Positions 6,680 to 10,528 of a stretch of 10,528 nt of DNA are shown in pieces (positions within the stretch are counted from its first letter, which is position 1; each line of letters starts with the position of its first letter). Source of the stretch: Aquimarina sp. Its GTDB lineage: Bacteria > Bacteroidota > Bacteroidia > Flavobacteriales > Flavobacteriaceae. The position numbers were made by a program, and so were the translations under genes. Below the pieces are notes generated by a model. That model saw only the letters and a program-made list of their open reading frames with translations, had not been told where the DNA came from and made no database searches. The stretch lies in assembly GCA_020628975.1 (NCBI GenBank), contig JAHDEF010000045.1, positions 1 through 10,528 of the forward strand, read 5' to 3'.

Positions 6680-7513
6680 ATGGAATATTCTTATATAGGC
6701 TATACGTTTACAGTGTTACCACTTCAACCTGCAAGTGAAATATTGATTGCTGAATTAGCAGAAGCTGGTTTCGAAAGTTTTGTAGAAACAGAAACAGGAA
6801 TAGAAGCTTATATTCAAGAAAAAGATTGGAATGAAAATATATTAGAAGCTATTTTTATTTTAGAAAATGAAGCCTTTAATATTACCTATACTTTCGATAA
6901 AATTGAGCAGGTAAATTGGAATAAAGAATGGGAAAGTAATTTTCAACCCATCACCGTTGAAGGTATTTGTACTGTACGAGCTCCTTTTCACGAAACACCA
7001 AGTACAGAATACGACATTGTAATTGAACCAAAAATGTCATTTGGTACAGGGCACCACGCTACAACACATATGATGATTCAACATTTGTTGGAATTAAATT
7101 TAGAAAATAAAACAGTTCTCGATATGGGATGTGGAACAGCGGTGTTAGGTATTTTGGCAGAAAAACGAGGAGCCAAAGCGGTTGACGCTATTGATATTGA
7201 TAATTGGTGTTATCTAAATAGTATTGAAAACGTAGCTCGTAATGAATGTAATTCTATACAAGTTTTTGAGGGTGGGGCTAATTTATTAGTCAATCAAACC
7301 TATGATGTAATTATAGCCAACATCAATCGCAATATTTTGTTACAGGATATGAAAGCTTACGTGGCTAGATTGTCACCCAAAGGAATCCTTTTACTAAGTG
7401 GATTCTACGAAGAAGATATCGAGATTATACATTCAGAAGCAACCCAACTAGGGTTAAAATTAGCCCATCAAAAAGTTAAAAATAAGTGGGTAGCGTTACG
7501 CTATCAATTATAA
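6680..7513 (+). CDS. prmA: Ribosomal protein L11 methyltransferase
   Basis: PrmA trimethylates ribosomal protein L11 using S-adenosylmethionine. With the ATG at 6680 the product is 277 residues, and MEYSYIGYTFTVLPLQPASE is the N-terminus expected for Bacteroidota PrmA. A TTG at 6659 in the same frame would add seven residues, but it coincides with a -7 promoter element. Motifs: EPKMSFGTGHHATTHMM (116-132), the SAM-binding motif I VLDMGCGTAVLGILA (146-160), an acidic IDIDNW (171-176) after the next strand, and IIANINRNIL (211-220), a motif-IV-like substrate loop. It begins 29 nt after comEC and is followed 66 nt later by clpS. This is a core translation gene with no anomalies. Confidence 0.95.
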   Translation: MEYSYIGYTFTVLPLQPASEILIAELAEAGFESFVETETGIEAYIQEKDWNENILEAIFILENEAFNITYTFDKIEQVNWNKEWESNFQPITVEGICTVRAPFHETPSTEYDIVIEPKMSFGTGHHATTHMMIQHLLELNLENKTVLDMGCGTAVLGILAEKRGAKAVDAIDIDNWCYLNSIENVARNECNSIQVFEGGANLLVNQTYDVIIANINRNILLQDMKAYVARLSPKGILLLSGFYEEDIEIIHSEATQLGLKLAHQKVKNKWVALRYQL

Positions 7514-7565
7514 TATATAATTTTGTAATATTATTTTATTGCGGATTAAAAATCGTGTAATATTC

Positions 7566-7573
7566 TAAAATTG
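7566..7573 (+). promoter_or_regulatory. clpS: Possible -7 promoter element of clpS
   Basis: TAAAATTG is one mismatch from TAnnTTTG, with a TTG at 7539-7541 upstream (24-nt spacer, slightly long for a -33 box). Only 6 nt separate it from the ATG at 7580, which would make the transcript nearly leaderless. This differs from the 18-27 nt seen at the other candidate promoters here, so it is a weak call. Confidence 0.25.
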
Positions 7574-7579
7574 AAAGTC

Positions 7580-7849
7580 ATGAATACAGAAGTATTAGCG
7601 GAAGAAAAAGTAGACACGGCTCTAAATAAAGAGAATCAAATAATTTTATTTAACGATGACGTAAACACCTTCGATCATGTCATTGATACATTAATCAAAG
7701 TTTGCGATCACGAACCCTTGCAAGCAGAACAGTGTGCTATGTTAGTACATTATACAGGCAAAGCAGGCGTTAAAACTGGTGAGTATAAAAAATTAGTACC
7801 TCAGTGCAGCGCTTTGTTAGATGCGGGGTTAAGTGCTGAAATTCATTAA
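7580..7849 (+). CDS. clpS: ATP-dependent Clp protease adaptor ClpS
   Basis: ClpS binds proteins with bulky N-terminal residues (N-degrons) and hands them to the Clp AAA+ unfoldase. With the ATG at 7580 the protein has 89 residues, a normal ClpS length, with a flexible N-terminal tail of about 20 residues. Key residues are visible: LFNDDVNTFDHVI (N25, D26, D27 at the substrate pocket) and AEQCAMLVHYTGKAGVKTG, where H57 corresponds to the conserved pocket histidine. GLSAEI is the usual C-terminal strand. An in-frame TTG at 7571 would add three residues and is less likely. A one-mismatch -7 element (TAAAATTG, 7566-7573) sits only 6 nt before the ATG, so the promoter is uncertain and read-through from prmA is possible. 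It ends 4 nt from the convergent murF stop. Confidence 0.95.
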   Translation: MNTEVLAEEKVDTALNKENQIILFNDDVNTFDHVIDTLIKVCDHEPLQAEQCAMLVHYTGKAGVKTGEYKKLVPQCSALLDAGLSAEIH

Positions 7850-7853
7850 TGTT

Positions 7854-9143
7854 TTACAAGTATTCAAGTAAATTTTCAAGCCTCATACCCCTAGAGCCTT
7901 TAATTAATATTTCTTGATTTTTTATTTTATTTTCTTTGAGAAAAATGGAGGCTTCTTCTGTAGTTTCAAACGTCATCATACTTGAAGTGTTTGTACATTC
8001 GCTAAAGTGTTTTCCTATAAGTAAACTACGCTGAATATTTTTTGAGTTCAATAAATAATTTACAATAGTTGTATGTTCCGATAAACTAGCATCACCAAGT
8101 TCAAACATATCTCCTAAAATTACCATTTTTTCTAAATTGGATGCCGTTTTCTCAAAACTTTGTATGCTAAGTAACATACTAGTAGGGTTAGCATTGTATG
8201 CATCTAGTACAATAGTATTAGAAGTAGTATTTAGTAATTGCGATCTATTATTGGTCGATTGGTAATTAGAAATAGCTTGTTTAATCGCCGTTGTTTCAAC
8301 ATTAAAATAAGTACCTATGGTTATTGCAGCGGCTATATTTTCAGCATTATAACTACCCATCAAATTACTTTCAATAGTTTGATTTTTGTGCTCAAGTTTA
8401 ATATGAGGATTATCGCTTAAGAGTTGAATTTCAGTCAAATGTCTAGTGTCGTTATTCAACCCAAAATAAACGCATTTAAGTTGTTTAGAGCGGTTTACAA
8501 GCCTGTCATCGGCAGTATTTACAAAACAAGTACTATTTTCTTTGCTTTCTAAAAAATCGTATAGTTCCGTTTTTCCAATTAAGATATTTTTCTCGCTTCC
8601 AAACCCTTCTAGGTGTGCTTTCCCAATATTTGTAATCAAGCCATAATTGGGCTGCGCAATAGAAGAAAGCAACGCAATTTCTTGCATATGATTTGCTCCC
8701 ATTTCAACAATACCAAACTCCGTGTTTTTGTCCATACTGAGTATGGTTAGGGGTACACCAATATGATTATTCAAATTTCCTTTAGTAGCCGTAGTTTTAA
8801 ATTTTTTAGATAATACGGCATTTATGAGTTCTTTGGTCGTAGTTTTTCCATTACTTCCTGTTAAGGCTAAGATGGGAATGTTTAAAAAATTTCTATGAAA
8901 TCGAGCTAATTCTTGAAGCGTATTTAAAGTGTTTTCTACCCAAATAAAATTAGAATCTTTTAAATTTGGATCATCTACCACACAGTTAATAGCTCCTTTT
9001 TCATAAGCTTGGTTAGCGTATAAATTTCCATTAAAATTATCGCCAGATAAAGCAAAAAATAATTGTTTATTTCCAATACTCCTTGTGTCAGTGCTTATAC
9101 CATTTGAGGTTAAGTAAAGCTGGTGTAAAGTTTCAATGTTCAT
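7854..9143 (-). CDS. murF: UDP-N-acetylmuramoyl-tripeptide--D-alanyl-D-alanine ligase
   Basis: MurF adds D-Ala-D-Ala to the UDP-MurNAc-tripeptide, the last cytoplasmic step of the peptidoglycan precursor pentapeptide. The 429-residue protein has all three Mur ligase domains. N-terminal: STDTRSI...QLFFALSGDNFNG (17-39). Central ATPase: P-loop GSNGKTTTK (96-104), GNLNNHIGVPLT (122-133), EMGANH (147-152), TNIGKAHLEGFGS (171-183), and K191 as the probable carbamylated lysine. C-terminal: MGSYNAENIAAA (262-273), LDAYNANPTSM (313-323), LGDMFELGDASLSEH (343-357) and KGSRGMRLE (415-423). The ATG at 9141-9143 is 35 nt beyond the gldJ terminator, so it probably has its own promoter. TACATTTT (minus strand, 9153-9160) is only a one-mismatch candidate close to the ATG. 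Nothing is odd in the protein. Confidence 0.97.
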   Translation of the reverse strand: MNIETLHQLYLTSNGISTDTRSIGNKQLFFALSGDNFNGNLYANQAYEKGAINCVVDDPNLKDSNFIWVENTLNTLQELARFHRNFLNIPILALTGSNGKTTTKELINAVLSKKFKTTATKGNLNNHIGVPLTILSMDKNTEFGIVEMGANHMQEIALLSSIAQPNYGLITNIGKAHLEGFGSEKNILIGKTELYDFLESKENSTCFVNTADDRLVNRSKQLKCVYFGLNNDTRHLTEIQLLSDNPHIKLEHKNQTIESNLMGSYNAENIAAAITIGTYFNVETTAIKQAISNYQSTNNRSQLLNTTSNTIVLDAYNANPTSMLLSIQSFEKTASNLEKMVILGDMFELGDASLSEHTTIVNYLLNSKNIQRSLLIGKHFSECTNTSSMMTFETTEEASIFLKENKIKNQEILIKGSRGMRLENLLEYL

Positions 9144-9178
9144 TGTATAGCTAAAATGTAAAATGTGTTGTTAATAGA

Positions 9179-9207
9179 AAAACCCTAGACAATAAAGCTA
9201 GGGTTTT
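9179..9207 (-). terminator. Intrinsic terminator downstream of gldJ
   Basis: AAAACCCTAG (9179-9188) and CTAGGGTTTT (9198-9207) form a perfect 10-bp stem with a 9-nt loop. On the minus strand the stem is followed directly by a run of five Ts (CTAGGGTTTTTC), 32 nt past the gldJ stop codon. This is a good rho-independent terminator separating gldJ from murF. Confidence 0.8.
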
Positions 9208-9239
9208 GTAAAATATATATATTAAACGAAGTGTTTTGC

Positions 9240-10528
9240 TTAGTTCGTAGGCTTTTTAAATTTAGTAAACTTATTACCTACACGTGAAACAGCATTTCTA
9301 AACCCAATGTAGTCTGTTGCCATATCTTGAGGGAAAAATCTGCGTTGTGCTGGGTCAAGCCAGTAAGCTCTATCTTTCCATGAACCACCTTTATAAACTC
9401 GCACCTTATCATCAATCAAAGTTTTGCGTTTTGTTGATTTGTCATACTCACGACTTAAGCTACCATCTTCATTAGCGGTAATTTTATGAGTAGGAGAGTT
9501 GTACATGGCTTTTGTAGGATCACCTTCAATATCATTAAAAGATTCATAGTACCTAGAAGATAGTTTATCACCATCTCTATAGTTTCTGTTGTCACTTTCT
9601 GAAAAGTTAGTTCTCAAATAAGTGTCTTCTTCATCAATAGGCACTTTTTTAATTTCTCCAGGAAGTGTTCTTGCTATAATTTTTCCATTACTAAGGGTGT
9701 CGTACTCTACTTCGTCAAGACCTAAAACGGTAACTGTTCCATCTTCAGCAATAGCATTTTTCGTGTATACATTACCTCTATAGTAATTGAAATCATTGAA
9801 CTCATCGTCTACAATAGGTCTATAAACATCAGCTACCCATTCAGCCACGTTACCAGCCATATCATACAAACCATAGTCATTAGGTGGGTAGCTTTTAATT
9901 TTAGCTGTAATATCAGCACCATCGTCGCTCCATCCAGCAATACCACCATAGTCACCTGAACCTTGCTTAAAGTTGGCTAATTGATCACCGTAACGGTTCT
10001 TTTTGCCTTGTCTTTGTCTAGTGTATTGACCGTCCCAAGGATATTTTTTTCTACCTCTATAGATGTTATAGTTTCTTACTCCTATTAGACCAAGAGCAGC
10101 GTATTCCCATTCTGCTTCTGTTGGTAGCCTGTATTTTGGGGGGATATTACCAGAGTTTCTTCGTTGAAATTTTCCACTGATATCTAAGCTATCTCTTTCT
10201 TGTAATTTTAATTTTCTTTGTGATTCAGCTCCACCTAGCGTAATAGTTTCGTCTCCATTGTATGCGTCTTTTGGTGAGATGACATATGTTTCAATAAATC
10301 CCGGTGTTTTTTGAGCAACTGATTGTCTTACAGTTTCTCTTGAAAATATACCTCTCTCGATAAGTAAATTTTCCGTCACACGTTCGGTTCTCCAATTACT
10401 GTATTCCACAGCCTGAATCCAAGAAACACCTACAACAGGATAATTTCTGTAGGCAGGATGGCGTAGGTAATTATTTGTCATTACTTCGTTGAAGCCTAAA
10501 CGATTTCTCCAAACTAATGTGTCAGGCA
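9240..10528 (-). CDS. gldJ: Gliding motility/T9SS lipoprotein GldJ (3' part, truncated by window edge)
   Basis: The open frame runs past the right edge: codons upstream of the ATG at 10479-10481 read PDTLVWRNRLGFNEV, which fits the family, so that methionine is internal and 428 residues are visible. The fold is FGE/sulfatase-modifying-factor-like: HPAYRNYPVVGVSW (23-36), YRLPTEAEWEYAALG (132-146), NDYGLYDMAGNVAEWVAD (216-233), GGSWKDRAYWLDPAQRRF (380-397), IGFRNA (407-412). The visible part contains no cysteine, so the catalytic cysteines of formylglycine-generating enzyme are absent and a structural role is expected. GldJ and its paralogue GldK are outer-membrane lipoproteins of the gliding/T9SS machinery. 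I prefer GldJ because of the murF neighbour, the long insert between the last two core motifs and the absence of gldL downstream; GldK is the alternative. The lipoprotein signal lies outside the window. Confidence 0.82.
   Translation of the reverse strand, partial: PDTLVWRNRLGFNEVMTNNYLRHPAYRNYPVVGVSWIQAVEYSNWRTERVTENLLIERGIFSRETVRQSVAQKTPGFIETYVISPKDAYNGDETITLGGAESQRKLKLQERDSLDISGKFQRRNSGNIPPKYRLPTEAEWEYAALGLIGVRNYNIYRGRKKYPWDGQYTRQRQGKKNRYGDQLANFKQGSGDYGGIAGWSDDGADITAKIKSYPPNDYGLYDMAGNVAEWVADVYRPIVDDEFNDFNYYRGNVYTKNAIAEDGTVTVLGLDEVEYDTLSNGKIIARTLPGEIKKVPIDEEDTYLRTNFSESDNRNYRDGDKLSSRYYESFNDIEGDPTKAMYNSPTHKITANEDGSLSREYDKSTKRKTLIDDKVRVYKGGSWKDRAYWLDPAQRRFFPQDMATDYIGFRNAVSRVGNKFTKFKKPTN

Noticed and set aside
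7510..7534. Stem-loop after prmA (ATAATAT / ATATTAT) as a terminator
   Set aside because: The stem is only 7 bp of A-T pairs with an 11-nt loop that includes the stop codon; such a stem is too unstable to call.
7571..7579. TTG start adding three residues to clpS
   Set aside because: An ATG follows three codons later and gives a normal 89-residue ClpS; the TTG may also belong to a weak -7 element.
8238..8420. Small plus-strand frame inside murF
   Set aside because: Antisense shadow of a clear coding gene with no family features; the same applies to short opposite-strand frames inside yicC, gmk, nadD and the transporter.
9212..9223. Perfect 12-bp palindrome AATATATATATT downstream of gldJ
   Set aside because: Low-complexity TA repeat in AT-rich DNA, expected by chance.
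10479..10481. ATG as the start of gldJ
   Set aside because: The frame stays open to the window edge, and the 15 upstream residues continue the conserved family sequence, so this is an internal methionine.
9240..10528. Active formylglycine-generating (sulfatase-modifying) enzyme
   Set aside because: The visible protein contains no cysteine, while FGE chemistry needs catalytic cysteines near the C-terminus; the pattern is that of GldJ/GldK.
1..10528. A novel defence, mobile or toxin-antitoxin system
   Set aside because: Every substantial frame belongs to a recognised core or common family, and no repeats, integrase, att-like sites or composition shift are visible.

Overview
This AT-rich window reads as ordinary chromosome from a member of the Flavobacteriaceae (Bacteroidota). 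The strongest indicators are a GldJ-type gliding and type IX secretion (T9SS) lipoprotein next to murF, a yicC-gmk-nadD operon, a Bacteroidota-style ComEC, and -7 promoter elements of the Bacteroidota type (TAnnTTTG) a short distance upstream of several start codons. There are no Shine-Dalgarno-rich leaders, and no tRNA, rRNA, CRISPR, insertion sequence or phage signal.

Layout. 35-499 (-): DinB-like four-helix protein. 638-1902 (+): a two-gene unit, an ArsC/Spx-like thioredoxin-fold protein and an EamA/DMT transporter, joined by a TAATG stop/start overlap. 1882-2388 (-): hotdog-fold acyl-CoA thioesterase, overlapping the transporter tail to tail by 21 bp. 2551-4563 (+): tightly packed yicC-gmk-nadD. 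4611-6650 (+): comEC, whose GTG start lies inside a strong inverted repeat. 6680-7513 (+): prmA, with its own promoter element. 7580-7849 (+): clpS. 7854-9143 (-): murF, convergent with clpS. 9240-10528 (-): 3' part of gldJ, open at the right edge and closed by an intrinsic terminator at 9179-9207.

How the genes fit together. Most are core housekeeping: RNA turnover (yicC), GMP to GDP (gmk), NAD synthesis (nadD), DNA uptake channel (comEC), L11 methylation (prmA), N-degron delivery to ClpAP (clpS), last cytoplasmic step of peptidoglycan precursor synthesis (murF), and gliding/T9SS (gldJ). The left third (DinB, ArsC-like, DMT, thioesterase) consists of accessory genes of general type whose substrates cannot be read from sequence.

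I looked for a novel system and do not see one. The observations most worth a second look are regulatory: the hairpin over the comEC start codon, a set of -7 elements with short leaders that moves the start calls of prmA and clpS, and a 10-bp direct repeat shared by the divergent thioesterase/yicC promoters.
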